A DNA stretch of 64,000 bases, from positions 248,001 through 312,000 of the forward strand of contig NZ_JACWMX010000005.1 in the NCBI RefSeq assembly GCF_014773245.1, read 5' to 3'. Under the pieces are notes generated by a model that was not told the DNA's origin, did no database searches, and worked only from the letters and a program-made list of their open reading frames with translations. Source of the stretch: Mucilaginibacter glaciei. Lineage in GTDB: Bacteria > Bacteroidota > Bacteroidia > Sphingobacteriales > Sphingobacteriaceae. This document shows, one piece after another, positions 8,887 through 18,200 of the stretch. Position numbers and translations under genes: made by a program. Every line of letters starts with the position of its first letter. Position 1 is the first letter of the stretch.

Positions 8887-10182
8887 ATGAAAAGACCTTT
8901 ACTTGGTATTTTGGCGCTTGCTGCCATCAGCTTTACGGCTTGTAAAAAAAATACAACCGATACGGTAACCCCGGTTGTTTACCCGGATATGGCAGAGGCC
9001 AGCGACCCCGCCCTGCTATTTACCACCAGCTTAGGTGTAAAGGTTTTTAACGGCGGCTTTGGTTCGTCGGTAGCGGCAGACCCTAACGATCCGAATGTTT
9101 TTTACCTGATGACCGACCGCGGGCCGAACGTGGCCGGTACGATACCTAACTCCATAATTTTAGGAAAGGCTGATTTTACCCCGTCGATAGGTAAGTTCCG
9201 TTTAAAGGATGGCAAACTGTTTTTAGAACAAACTATTGAGTTTAAGAACGCCGCCGGGGTTAAGCTTAACGGCCTACCTAACCCTGCGGGGCAAGGTGCA
9301 ACAGGCGAGGTGCCTTATGACCTTAATAATAAGGTGCTGGATACCAGTGCCGACGGGATAGATTCGGAAGGTTTGGTTTTAGCGTCTGATGGCACATTTT
9401 GGGTGAGCGACGAGTACGGGCCGCACATTGTTCACTTTGATGCTACAGGTAAAACTATTGAGCGTATTAACCCATTTGGTAGCGGTACAGGCGGCCGTAA
9501 ATTGCCGCTGGTATTTGCCAAACGCAGGCCTAACCGCGGGATGGAGGGTTTGGCCATCACACCCGATGGTAAAACATTGGTAGGTTTAATGCAATCACCT
9601 ATGTACAACCCATCATCGGCTGCTATCTCGGGCTCGGTGGTGCTACGCATCCTTACCTTTGATATCGCTACAGGTACAACCAAACAGTATGCTTACCTGA
9701 TGGACCTTGCAACGCTTACCGGCTGCAGCGAGATCACCGCGCTTAGTGCAACCACCTTCCTGACCATTGAGCGCGACGGTTTATACGGCGGTGCGCCAAC
9801 TAACCCATCTGCTTTCAAAAAAGTGTTTAAGATCGATATCAGCAACGCGACCGATATTTCTGACGCGGCCAACAGTGCCAACGGAAAATTATTTGGCGGG
9901 AAAACAGTTGAGGAATTGAAAGATGCTGCAGGTTTAACAACAGCCGGTATCATCCCGGTAACCAAAACATTAGTACTGGATCTGTTAAAAGACCTGCCGA
10001 CCATCTACCCGCATGATAAGGCCGAAGGTATTGCGCTGATCAAAGGTAACATCCTGGTGATCTCTAATGATGATGATTTTGGCGTGGTAGATAACGGTGC
10101 CAGCGGTTTTGCCCAAAAGATATTACCATTAAGCAATACCATCGATCATAACCGGTTATATTTCAAAAAGCTGAATTTATAA
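8887..10182 (+). CDS. Phytase-like esterase domain lipoprotein
   Basis: 431 residues. The N-terminus (MKRPLLGILALAAISFTACKKN) is an SPII signal with the lipobox cysteine at C19, so the protein is membrane-anchored outside the cytoplasm. The rest matches the esterase-like-activity-of-phytase family: PNVFYLMTDRGPN, then ADGIDSEGLVLASDGTFWVSDEYGPHI, then NRGMEGLAITPDG and a C-terminal KAEGIALIKGNILVISNDDD. The fold is predicted to be a beta-propeller with acidic calcium sites. Substrate (phosphate ester or other) is unknown. A strong terminator follows; it is a single-gene unit facing away from uvrA. Confidence 0.85.
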   Translation: MKRPLLGILALAAISFTACKKNTTDTVTPVVYPDMAEASDPALLFTTSLGVKVFNGGFGSSVAADPNDPNVFYLMTDRGPNVAGTIPNSIILGKADFTPSIGKFRLKDGKLFLEQTIEFKNAAGVKLNGLPNPAGQGATGEVPYDLNNKVLDTSADGIDSEGLVLASDGTFWVSDEYGPHIVHFDATGKTIERINPFGSGTGGRKLPLVFAKRRPNRGMEGLAITPDGKTLVGLMQSPMYNPSSAAISGSVVLRILTFDIATGTTKQYAYLMDLATLTGCSEITALSATTFLTIERDGLYGGAPTNPSAFKKVFKIDISNATDISDAANSANGKLFGGKTVEELKDAAGLTTAGIIPVTKTLVLDLLKDLPTIYPHDKAEGIALIKGNILVISNDDDFGVVDNGASGFAQKILPLSNTIDHNRLYFKKLNL

Positions 10183-10208
10183 TCTGCTGATTAACCATTA
10201 ATATTTAC

Positions 10209-10236
10209 AAGCCGGCCCCAAGGGGCCGGCTTTTTT
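10209..10236 (+). terminator. Terminator after phytase-like gene
   Basis: GC-rich perfect stem (gccggcccc/ggggccggc) with a very short loop and a TTTTTT tail, 27 nt after the stop codon. Confidence 0.93.
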
Positions 10237-10268
10237 ATTTTATAAGATTACAACTCATTAAAAAACCA

Positions 10269-10306
10269 TGTCATTGCGAGGAGCGATAGCGACGTGGCAA
10301 TCTCAT
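10269..10306 (+). repeat. 37-bp REP-like repeat, copy 1
   Basis: Starts TGTCATTGCGAGGAGCGATA and ends GGCAATCTCA. The same 37 bp occurs exactly, inverted, at 41215-41251 and 41338-41374. It shares its layout with the hairpin repeats at 44275, 46418-47319 and 52303. Confidence 0.85.
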
Positions 10307-10443
10307 AGGATGATTAGGCACCATGCTCAACAGCGGGTGTTGCGGGTAAAAGAAGAAATCTCACCGCGCAGTGTCGCCCAAAAATCGAGCTAATCCCCTC
10401 TTGAGAGGGGCAGGGTATGTTATTTATTGAGCTTTGCAAATTG

Positions 10444-10465
10444 CCACAAGCGGGGACGCTTGTGG
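10444..10465. repeat. Short perfect hairpin in the ispF 3' gap
   Basis: ccacaagcg and cgcttgtgg form a 9-bp stem with a 4-nt loop, 27 nt past the ispF stop on the minus strand. There is no T run, so it is more likely a dispersed hairpin (compare 20909-20929) than a terminator. The remainder of 10237-10491 holds the REP-like copy and no gene. Confidence 0.6.
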
Positions 10466-10491
10466 TAGCGGAGGAGTCACCCAAAATTTAA

Positions 10492-10977
10492 TTACCCCAC
10501 CCGCTCTATCAAACAAACCGCGTAAGCGACAACGCCTTCTTCGCGGCCTATAAAGCCCAGCTTTTCGTTGGTGGTGGCTTTGATAGATATGTCATCTATA
10601 TCGATGCCTGCGGCTTCGGCAATGTTGGCTTGCATGGTGGGTATATGCGGGTTTATCTTGGGTGCTTCCAGGCACACCATCGCATCTATATTGCCTATCT
10701 GCCAGTTCTTTTCGGCTAATAGCTTGATAACATGCTGTAATAAAACAAGGCTGCTGATGCCTTTCCAGCGGTCGTCTGTATTAGAAAAGTGAAAACCTAT
10801 ATCGCGCAGGTTGGCTGCACCTAAAAGGGCATCGCAAATAGCGTGGAGCAGTACATCGGCATCAGAATGCCCGTAGGCACCGCTGGTGTGTTCTAAGTTT
10901 ACACCGCCTAATATAAAAGGATGATCGTGCTTGAGTTGGTGCACATCAAAACCAAAACCTACTTTTATTTTAGCCAT
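10492..10977 (-). CDS. ispF: 2-C-methyl-D-erythritol 2,4-cyclodiphosphate synthase
   Basis: 161 residues. IspF converts CDP-ME-2-phosphate to the cyclic diphosphate in the MEP isoprenoid pathway. The metal ligands are visible as D11 and H13 (GFDVHQL) and H45 (DADVLLHAICDALLGAA). The substrate-binding HSDAD segment, the FHFSNTDDRWKG loop and the C-terminal KATTNEKLGFIGREEG signature are intact. Its ATG overlaps the porV stop as TAATG, so the two are translationally coupled, a coupling with no obvious metabolic reason. Confidence 0.97.
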   Translation of the reverse strand: MAKIKVGFGFDVHQLKHDHPFILGGVNLEHTSGAYGHSDADVLLHAICDALLGAANLRDIGFHFSNTDDRWKGISSLVLLQHVIKLLAEKNWQIGNIDAMVCLEAPKINPHIPTMQANIAEAAGIDIDDISIKATTNEKLGFIGREEGVVAYAVCLIERVG

Positions 10978-12224
10978 TATCGTTGCGAAGGAGGAGTAGA
11001 AGCTGGTGGTGGAATAGTTGCAGGGCCGCTTGGTGCCACAGCAGCCGGTGCCGCTTTTGCGCCACTGCCACGGCCAAAACTGGCCGACAAGGTGAAACGG
11101 ATAGTATTTGCTAATGGGCTGTTTTGTTGACTTGCCGCCAGGTAAGAAAAATCGAAATTAAATTCCTGGTACTTTAAGCCAACACCAAAGGTGGCATAGT
11201 GCCTATTGCCCTTGTTAGGGTTTTCGTAAAAATAACCGGCACGAATGGCAAAACGGTTAGCATAAAGATATTCTACCCCCGGCGAAAACGAATATTCTTT
11301 CAACTCTTCGCTAAAGCCGCCCGGTGCATCACCAAATGATTGAAACAGGCCCGCCGGTACAGAAACATTATCATCATGGCCCGATACGATGTTGCCGTTA
11401 TTATCCCGTATTGGCGGGGTAGGCACCAGCAATTTATTGATATCGAAAGCAACGGTAAACTTGTTGGTGCTATCCAACGCCCAGGTATTGGCTACACCGA
11501 TCTTTAAGTTGGTTGGCAAAAAGTATTTGGTACCCCCATCGCTGTAACTAATCTTTGAACCGATGTTAGAGATGTTTGTACCGAATGCAAAGGTTTTATT
11601 ATCGCCATAAGGTTTATTATAAAACAAGGATACGCCTGCCGATATGGCGTTGCCCGCCTTGTTTTGCTGCCCCCCGCCCGAAACGAACGCCCCGTTAGAG
11701 AAGTTGGAGTAGATATAGCGCATGGTTAAACCCAGTGATAGGTTAGGCCCGAACTTGCGTGCAAATGAGGCATCTAATGAAAACTCACTTGGTTTATAAG
11801 TACCCTGGTCAACCTGGTTCTGGTCGATCAGTTGTATCGACCCTAAGTTAAAATACCTTAACGACGCACCGAAAGTATTCCGATTGTCTAGTTTATGGGA
11901 ATAGCTTAAATAAGCCAGACTAACATCGGGCACCAGGTGCCGTAGCCAGGGGCTGTATGACAGGGAGATATCGTTATTGGTTTCCAAAAAGGCCAGCTTT
12001 GCGGGGTTCCAATAATTGGCGTTAACATCCGGAGATGTAGCTACACCTGCATCGCCCATGGCACCCGCACGTGAATCGGGTGTGATATTTAAAAATGGTA
12101 CGGCCGTTGATATTGCATTTGCACCACTGCCGTTTGTATTGGTTTGCGCCAATGCAAATACAGGTAAGCTAAACAGAATACAAAACGTAAGATTTTTTGT
12201 AGTAAAAAACTTCATTGGGTGCAA
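10977..12224 (-). CDS. porV: Type IX secretion outer-membrane protein PorV
   Basis: 415 residues with a signal peptide (MHPMKFFTTKNLTFCILF...VFALAQ). The family hallmark PFLNITPDSRAGAMGDAGVA follows at about residues 45-65, then a FadL-like beta-barrel with ANYWNPAKLAFLE, SLSYSPWL, and the end pattern YATFGVGLKYQEFNFDFSYL. PorV shuttles type IX cargo with the PorU sortase complex that removes C-terminal sorting domains and attaches A-LPS. The last ~25 residues are Ala/Pro-rich. It faces away from gldJ across a 219-bp gap. A cargo with a matching sorting domain is encoded at 25-29 kb. Confidence 0.92.
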   Translation of the reverse strand: MHPMKFFTTKNLTFCILFSLPVFALAQTNTNGSGANAISTAVPFLNITPDSRAGAMGDAGVATSPDVNANYWNPAKLAFLETNNDISLSYSPWLRHLVPDVSLAYLSYSHKLDNRNTFGASLRYFNLGSIQLIDQNQVDQGTYKPSEFSLDASFARKFGPNLSLGLTMRYIYSNFSNGAFVSGGGQQNKAGNAISAGVSLFYNKPYGDNKTFAFGTNISNIGSKISYSDGGTKYFLPTNLKIGVANTWALDSTNKFTVAFDINKLLVPTPPIRDNNGNIVSGHDDNVSVPAGLFQSFGDAPGGFSEELKEYSFSPGVEYLYANRFAIRAGYFYENPNKGNRHYATFGVGLKYQEFNFDFSYLAASQQNSPLANTIRFTLSASFGRGSGAKAAPAAVAPSGPATIPPPASTPPSQR

Positions 12225-12443
12225 TTTAGTCTTATTATTTAAAATAATAAAAATATGCTTACGTTAAAAAAACATAATTGGTTCCGGCATAAAACCGATA
12301 ATAGATCAAATTAGTGTAACTCATTAAATAAATAATACGTTTAACATAACTTATGCCGATTATCTGTTATTTTAGGTTCGCGAATAGGTTATCATTTATT
12401 AACTGATTTTATTTAGATTTACCTCCAATATATTTTGCAAAAT

Positions 12444-14051
12444 ATGAAAGTACTTTTTACTAATACTGCTTTAGTGTTGCTGGGTTTAGGCGCTTTGTTA
12501 AGCAGCTGCAGTAAACCACCAACGTCGCAAAAAACGGGGTTGAAATATAACGACGCCAAAAACGGTGGTTACGTGCGTTATCGGCAAACACACCCAAGCC
12601 CGGGGCCGGGCCTTATCCCTATCGAGGGCGGTACCTTTGTTTTGGGTGGCAGTGCCGACCAGGACGTAAGTTTTGAATACAACAACGTGCGCCGCAGGGT
12701 AACTGTACCTTCATTTTATATGGACGAAACCGAGGTATCTAACCAGGACTGGCTGGATTACCTGCACTGGATAGCCATTACCTTTCCGGATGATAGGGAG
12801 TACTACTACAATGCTATCCCTGATACTTTAGTATGGCGTAAACCATTATCATACAACGAACCTTACGTAGACAACTACCTGCGCCACCCTGCATTTCAGG
12901 ATTACCCGGTTGTAGGTGTTACCTGGGACCAGATACAGGACTACTGTACCTGGCGTACCGACCGTACCAACGAGAATATTTTACGTGAAGGCGGCCAGTT
13001 AGTAACCTGGAAAGATGCATCAAAAAAAGGCGCGCCTGCTGTTCAAAACACGCAGCCGTTTAACACAGATATTTACCTGAACGGGCAATTGACCGGCCCG
13101 GGTATCGACGGCAAGAAAAGGCCGAAAGACCTGAGCCCTGCAAGGGCAGGTGCTACTGCTGCTGCCACAAAAGGTGGTGCGCGCAGACCAGTACGTTTAG
13201 AAGACGGGATCCTGAAATCGGGCTACCGCTTACCATCAGAGGCCGAGTGGGAATACGCTGCTTTGGCATTGGCCGGCAACACCCAATTTGAAAACATTAA
13301 CGACGGTAAAATTTACCCTTGGAACGGCCTGGGCGTACGCTCGCCAGCTAAAAACACACGCGGTTTAATTTTGGCCAACTTTAAACGTGGCCAGGGCGAT
13401 AACGCAGGTGTTGGCGGTGGCTTGAATGATAAGGCTGATATTACTGCACCCGTGCGTTCATTCCCGCCGAATGATTTTGGTTTGTACAACATGGCAGGAA
13501 ATGTGAACGAATGGGTTGCCGATACTTATCGCCAAACTTCATTTGAAGATGTTGATGATTTTAACCCCTTCCGTGGCAACGAATTTTCTAATAAACGTTT
13601 AGCCGACCCGGTAAAGGGTTTGTATGCTAAAGACAAGTACGGGCGCCCTATTAAAGATGCATCCAAGACAAATAAAAAGTTAAAGTATGCAGATATGATT
13701 GCGCAGCAACAAGGCCTCAACAACGCACCGGCAAACGGCGCAACACCGCCAAGTACTGTTGCGGGCAAAGCCTACACTGCAGATAATAGGGGTTATGGCG
13801 ATACCGTGAACACTGTATTATATGGCACAACCACGTTAGTTAGCGATCACTCTAAGGTTTACAAAGGCGGCTCGTGGAACGATATGGCTTACTGGTTAAA
13901 CCCGGCGACCCGCCGTTTTATGAACCAGGATGATGCTAGTGCCGAAGTTGGTTTCCGTTGTGCAATGACTATGGTTGGCGCACCAGAGATAAACTCGGGC
14001 GGTAAACAGTACTTCCCGGTTAAAAAGGCAAAGAATTATAAGGGGAGATAA
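12444..14051 (+). CDS. gldJ: Gliding-motility lipoprotein GldJ-like (FGE-sulfatase fold)
   Basis: 535 residues from the ATG at 12444; a TTG three codons upstream is less likely. SPII signal MKVLFTNTALVLLGLGALLSSC places it on the outer membrane. The body is a formylglycine-generating-enzyme-like domain: IPIEGGTFVLGG, FYMDETEVSNQDWLDYL, YPVVGVTWDQIQDYCTWRTDR, YRLPSEAEWEYAA, NMAGNVNEWVAD, YKGGSWND and GFRCAM. GldJ is needed for gliding and stabilises GldK, part of the type IX machine. GldJ is preferred to GldK because of the CTWRTDR insert and the length. Only this Gld gene is present here. Confidence 0.87.
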   Translation: MKVLFTNTALVLLGLGALLSSCSKPPTSQKTGLKYNDAKNGGYVRYRQTHPSPGPGLIPIEGGTFVLGGSADQDVSFEYNNVRRRVTVPSFYMDETEVSNQDWLDYLHWIAITFPDDREYYYNAIPDTLVWRKPLSYNEPYVDNYLRHPAFQDYPVVGVTWDQIQDYCTWRTDRTNENILREGGQLVTWKDASKKGAPAVQNTQPFNTDIYLNGQLTGPGIDGKKRPKDLSPARAGATAAATKGGARRPVRLEDGILKSGYRLPSEAEWEYAALALAGNTQFENINDGKIYPWNGLGVRSPAKNTRGLILANFKRGQGDNAGVGGGLNDKADITAPVRSFPPNDFGLYNMAGNVNEWVADTYRQTSFEDVDDFNPFRGNEFSNKRLADPVKGLYAKDKYGRPIKDASKTNKKLKYADMIAQQQGLNNAPANGATPPSTVAGKAYTADNRGYGDTVNTVLYGTTTLVSDHSKVYKGGSWNDMAYWLNPATRRFMNQDDASAEVGFRCAMTMVGAPEINSGGKQYFPVKKAKNYKGR

Positions 14052-14097
14052 TCTCAAATCCGGAATCGTATTTAACGAGATCTGAAACATACAACAC

Positions 14098-14129
14098 ATC
14101 CCGGTTACGAAAGTGACCGGGATTTTTAT
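14098..14129 (+). terminator. Terminator after gldJ
   Basis: Stem atcccggt/accgggat around a short loop containing gaaa, then TTTTTATTT, 47 nt downstream of the gldJ stop. Confidence 0.85.
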
Positions 14130-14229
14130 TTAGGGAATCATCGGAGGGGTGCTATTTAGCACTTAGGAAAACGCAGGTCTTTGTACACCTCTATTATATT
14201 CATTGTTATCTAAGAAGCTGTACTGATAA

Positions 14230-14272
14230 AACACAAAAGCCGCCTGCTGTTTAGCGGCGGCTTTTGTGTTTT
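14230..14272. terminator. Bidirectional terminator between gldJ and lspA
   Basis: A 15-bp perfect stem (aacacaaaagccgcc and its complement) with an 11-nt loop, flanked by A and T on both sides. It sits 31 nt after the lspA stop and closes the ileS operon, while backing up the gldJ terminator. The other ~100 bp here hold nothing recognisable. Confidence 0.88.
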
Positions 14273-14302
14273 GAAATCCTTTACTTAGAGCAGGCGGAAG
14301 TT

Positions 14303-14908
14303 TTATTCCTCTACCATTTCGCTGTTAGGGCTGGATTCTTCTATCGTTTCTTGCTTAAAGTAACGCTTTTGGTTCAGCAGGATCATGATCACACCTACCG
14401 ATATAGCCGAATCGGCCAGGTTAAATACCGGGCGGAAGAAGATGTATTCTTCACCACCCCACACCGGCAACCATTTAGGGAATACGCCCGATAACAGCGG
14501 GAAGTAAAACATATCTACCACACGGCCATGAAATAAGGCAGCATAGTGATAAATAATACCGTAAAAAGCAGAGTCGATAATATTACCCACTGCACCTGCA
14601 AGGATCAGCGCCACCATCATAATTAAACCCCGGTGATACCTGTGTTTGATCAAATGTACCAATCCGTAGCCAATACCACATACAGCAACGATACGGAAGA
14701 GTGTCAACACCAACTTTCCAAAATCGCCGCCTAATTCCATACCGAAGGCCATACCGTTGTTCTCGGTATAATGTAACATGCCCCGGTTGCCCAGCAGGTG
14801 AATTTCTTCGCCCAGTTGCATGTGTGTTTTCACCCAGATCTTAATTACCTGGTCAAGCAGAATAATAATTGCAGCAGTTAAAAAAGGTTTAGTATAAGCT
14901 GCCTTCAT
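14303..14908 (-). CDS. lspA: Lipoprotein signal peptidase (SPII)
   Basis: 201 residues with four predicted membrane helices. LspA cuts prolipoprotein signal peptides before the lipidated cysteine. Conserved blocks are present: LLDQVIKIWV (helix 1), HYTENNGMAFG, LAGAVGNIIDSAFYG with the first catalytic Asp, VVDMFYFP, and FNLADSAISVGVI with the second catalytic Asp. It follows the DksA-like gene with no gap and is the last gene of the ileS operon, an old linkage (ileS-lspA) seen widely. Its many likely substrates in this window include the lipoproteins at 8887, 12444, 19196, 25083 and 61093. Confidence 0.97.
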   Translation of the reverse strand: MKAAYTKPFLTAAIIILLDQVIKIWVKTHMQLGEEIHLLGNRGMLHYTENNGMAFGMELGGDFGKLVLTLFRIVAVCGIGYGLVHLIKHRYHRGLIMMVALILAGAVGNIIDSAFYGIIYHYAALFHGRVVDMFYFPLLSGVFPKWLPVWGGEEYIFFRPVFNLADSAISVGVIMILLNQKRYFKQETIEESSPNSEMVEE

Positions 14909-15292
14909 TTATTGCTTCAGTTTAGCTTCCATGGTTAAGGTGGTGTGCGGTACGGCACGTAAACGTTCCTTAGGGATCAGTTTGCCGGTTTCGCGGCAAA
15001 TACCGTAAGTTTTGTTTTCGATGCGTACCAGGGCAGCTTCTAATTGCTCTATAAACTTCTTTTGGCGGGCGGCCAGTTGGTTTATCTGTTCTTTCTCTAA
15101 CGTTGCAGATCCATCCTCCAGTGTTTTGTAAGTACCGGCTGTATCGTCAGTTCCGTTCGCGTTAGGCGAGCTTAGTGAAGTAGCTAAAGCGTTCAGCTCT
15201 TCTTTTGAGCTGCGCAATTTTTCTAATAACAAATCTTTAAATTCAACTAATTCCGAGTCTGAATATCTCGTTTTTTGTGTTTCTGTGCTCAT
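14909..15292 (-). CDS. DksA/TraR-family protein lacking most zinc ligands
   Basis: 127 residues. Residues about 10-95 form the long coiled coil expected of DksA (SELVEFKDLLLEKLRSSKEEL, then EKEQINQLAARQKKFIEQLEAAL with the DxxA-like tip region between). The C-terminal globular part reads YGICRETGKLIPKERLRAVP, the standard DksA fold signature. Of the four cysteines that normally bind zinc, only the first remains: the second is T and the later pair falls in TTLTME. DksA proteins insert a coiled coil into the RNA polymerase secondary channel. Placed between ileS and lspA, abutting both. Function as a polymerase regulator is inference. Confidence 0.87.
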   Translation of the reverse strand: MSTETQKTRYSDSELVEFKDLLLEKLRSSKEELNALATSLSSPNANGTDDTAGTYKTLEDGSATLEKEQINQLAARQKKFIEQLEAALVRIENKTYGICRETGKLIPKERLRAVPHTTLTMEAKLKQ

Positions 15293-18200
15293 TTAACTTT
15301 TACTAATAGCTATTAAAATTTCATATCCGTCTATCTCTACTTTATCCCCCTCAATTAACTGACTGTCAAGCTCAAAGCTATCAGCTAAAATTTCGGCGCA
15401 AATGTATGATAAATTATTCTTTACTGCTTCGGCAATATATTCGCTGTTGCTGATGCGGACGGTTATCCGGTCGGTAACTTCAAATTCTTTGGCCTTACGC
15501 AAGTTTTGTATCCGGTTGATCAATTCCCGGGATATTCCCTCCTGTATTAATTCATTGGTTAGCGTAACATCTAAAGCAACGGTTAGTTTGCCTAAATTTG
15601 CAACTTGCCAGCCGGGTACGTCTTCGGCAATGATTTCTACATCGGTGGTGAGTAGTGAGTGGTGAGTAGTGAGTAGTTGTAAACTACCCTCATTCTCTAA
15701 CCTTGCTATATCGTCCTGGGTAAGTTTACCAATTTCTTCTGCAACCACTTTCATATCCTTGCCTACCTTAGCACCCAGGGCCTTAAAGTTTGGTTTGATC
15801 TTCTTTTTAATAAAGCCGGCAGTATCGGTAATGTATTCGATGCTTTTAATGTTAGTTTCAGACAAGATCAGTTCTTTCACCTTCTCTATCTGTACCTTAA
15901 AGTTCTGGTCCAGTATCGGCAATAAAATTTTGCTTAAAGGGCGGCGAACAGGGATCTCTATCTTTTTACGTAACGATAATACCAATGACGAAATATCCTG
16001 CGCCATTTGCATGCGCTCTTCTAAGGCAGTATCAACTAAATCGTTATGATACTCCGGGTAGTAGGCCAGGTGTACAGATTCAAATTCCTCTTTATTGGTA
16101 ACGCTGTTCAGATCGGTATATAAACGCTCGGCAAAGAACGGCGCTATAGGCGACATTAATTTGCTGATGGTGACCAAACAGGTATAAAGCGTTTGATAAG
16201 CCGATAACTTATCGTCCGAGTTATCTGAACGCCAGAAACGGCGGCGGCTTAATCTGATGTACCAGTTGCTGAAATGCGCGTCCACAAATTCCTGGATAGC
16301 ACGGGCAGCTTTGGTTGGCTCAAAATCGGCGTAATAACCGTCAACCTCTTTGCTCAGGGTATTTAATAAGGAGATGATCCAGCGGTCAAGCTCGGGGCGT
16401 TTATCCAGGGCTATCTCGGCTTCTTCGTATTTAAACTGGTCGATATTGGCGTATAGCACAAAGAACGAGTAGGTGTTATACAGCGTACCGAAGAATTTAC
16501 GGCGTACTTCGTCCAATCCCTCGATATTAAATTTAAGGTTATCCCACGGCGCCGCGTTACTGATCATGTACCAGCGGGCTGCATCGGCACCAAACTTATT
16601 GATGGTTTCGAACGGATCGATACCGTTGCCTAAACGTTTAGACATCTTGTTACCGTTCTTGTCCAGCACCAGGCCGTTAGATACCACATTGCGGAACGCT
16701 ACACCTTCATTGCCTACAAGCTGGTTAACAGCCTTCACCTCGTCGCTGGCTTCACTCAGCATTACCGCTATAGCATGCAGGGTAAAGAACCAGCCGCGGG
16801 TTTGGTCAACACCTTCGGCAATGAAATCGGCAGGGTAGGCGTTTTGGAATTCTTCTTTGTTCTCAAAAGGGAAGTGCCATTGCGCATAAGGCATAGCACC
16901 GCTGTCAAACCAAACGTCAATCAGGTCGGGCTCGCGGAACATTTTTTTGCCTGCGGCAGATGTTAAAATCACATCATCCACATACGGGCGGTGCATATCT
17001 TCCAGCTTAAAGCCGGCGGGCATAAATCCTGCTGCGATTGATTTTTCAATCTCGGCATTCAATTCAGCTATCGAACCGATGCATTTTTCTTCTGTACCAT
17101 CTTCCTCCCGCCAGATAGGCAGCGGGGTGCCCCAGTAGCGCGAACGCGACAGGTTCCAGTCTACCAGGTTTTCCAACCAGTTACCAAAGCGGCCGGTACC
17201 GGTGCTTTCCGGCTTCCAGTTGATGGTTTTGTTTAGTGCAACTAATTTATCCTTTACGGCTGTAGTACGGATGAACCAGCTATCCAGCGGATAGTACAGG
17301 ATAGGCTCATCACTACGCCACGAGTGCGGGTAGCTGTGTTCGTATTTTTTAACGTCGAACGCTTTATTCTCGGTTTTTAATTTGATGGAGATCAGTACGT
17401 CGGTTGGTTTAAAACCTTCTTCGGCGCGCTCTTCATTGCTGTAATATTCCTCTTTAACGTAACGGCCTGCAAAGTCGGTCACTTCGTCAACAAAGCGGCC
17501 TTGTTTATTCACCAACGGAACTTCCTTGCCTGCTTCGTCATGCACCATTACTGATGGTACGTTGTTTTCCTTACATGCCCTAAAGTCATCCGCACCAAAA
17601 ACAGATGCGGTGTGTACAATGCCGGTACCATCTTCGGTAGTTACAAAGTCGGCAGGGATTACCCGGAAGGCATTGGCTTCGAGGTCGGCATTGGTTACGT
17701 AGGGCATTAGCTGCTCGTAGTGTATACCAACAAACTGCGCACCGGTATAAACGCCTTTATTGACCCAGGGGATAATTTTATCGCCGCCTTTGTAATCTTC
17801 AAAAGAAGCGTTCTCGCCTTCGGCCTTAAAAAATTTGCCCAACAGGTCTTGCGCTAATACGACCGTTACCGGCTCGTAAGTGTAGGGATTAAAAGTGCTG
17901 ATCTTTACATAGCTGATCTTCTCGCCAACGGCTAATGCACAGTTAGCGGGTAAGGTCCACGGGGTGGTTGTCCAGGCTAATATGTATAGCGGCGAATCGA
18001 TATTTTCAAAAAGGAATTCTGAATCCTTGTCGCGTTTAACTTTAAATTGAGCGGTGATGGTGGTATCCTTCACCATTTTGTAAGTACCCGGCTGGTTCAG
18101 CTCATGCGAACTTAAGCCGGTACCCGATTTGGGCGAATAGGGCTGTACGGTATAACCCTTGTACAACCAGCCTTTTTTATACAATTCGCTTAGTATCCAC

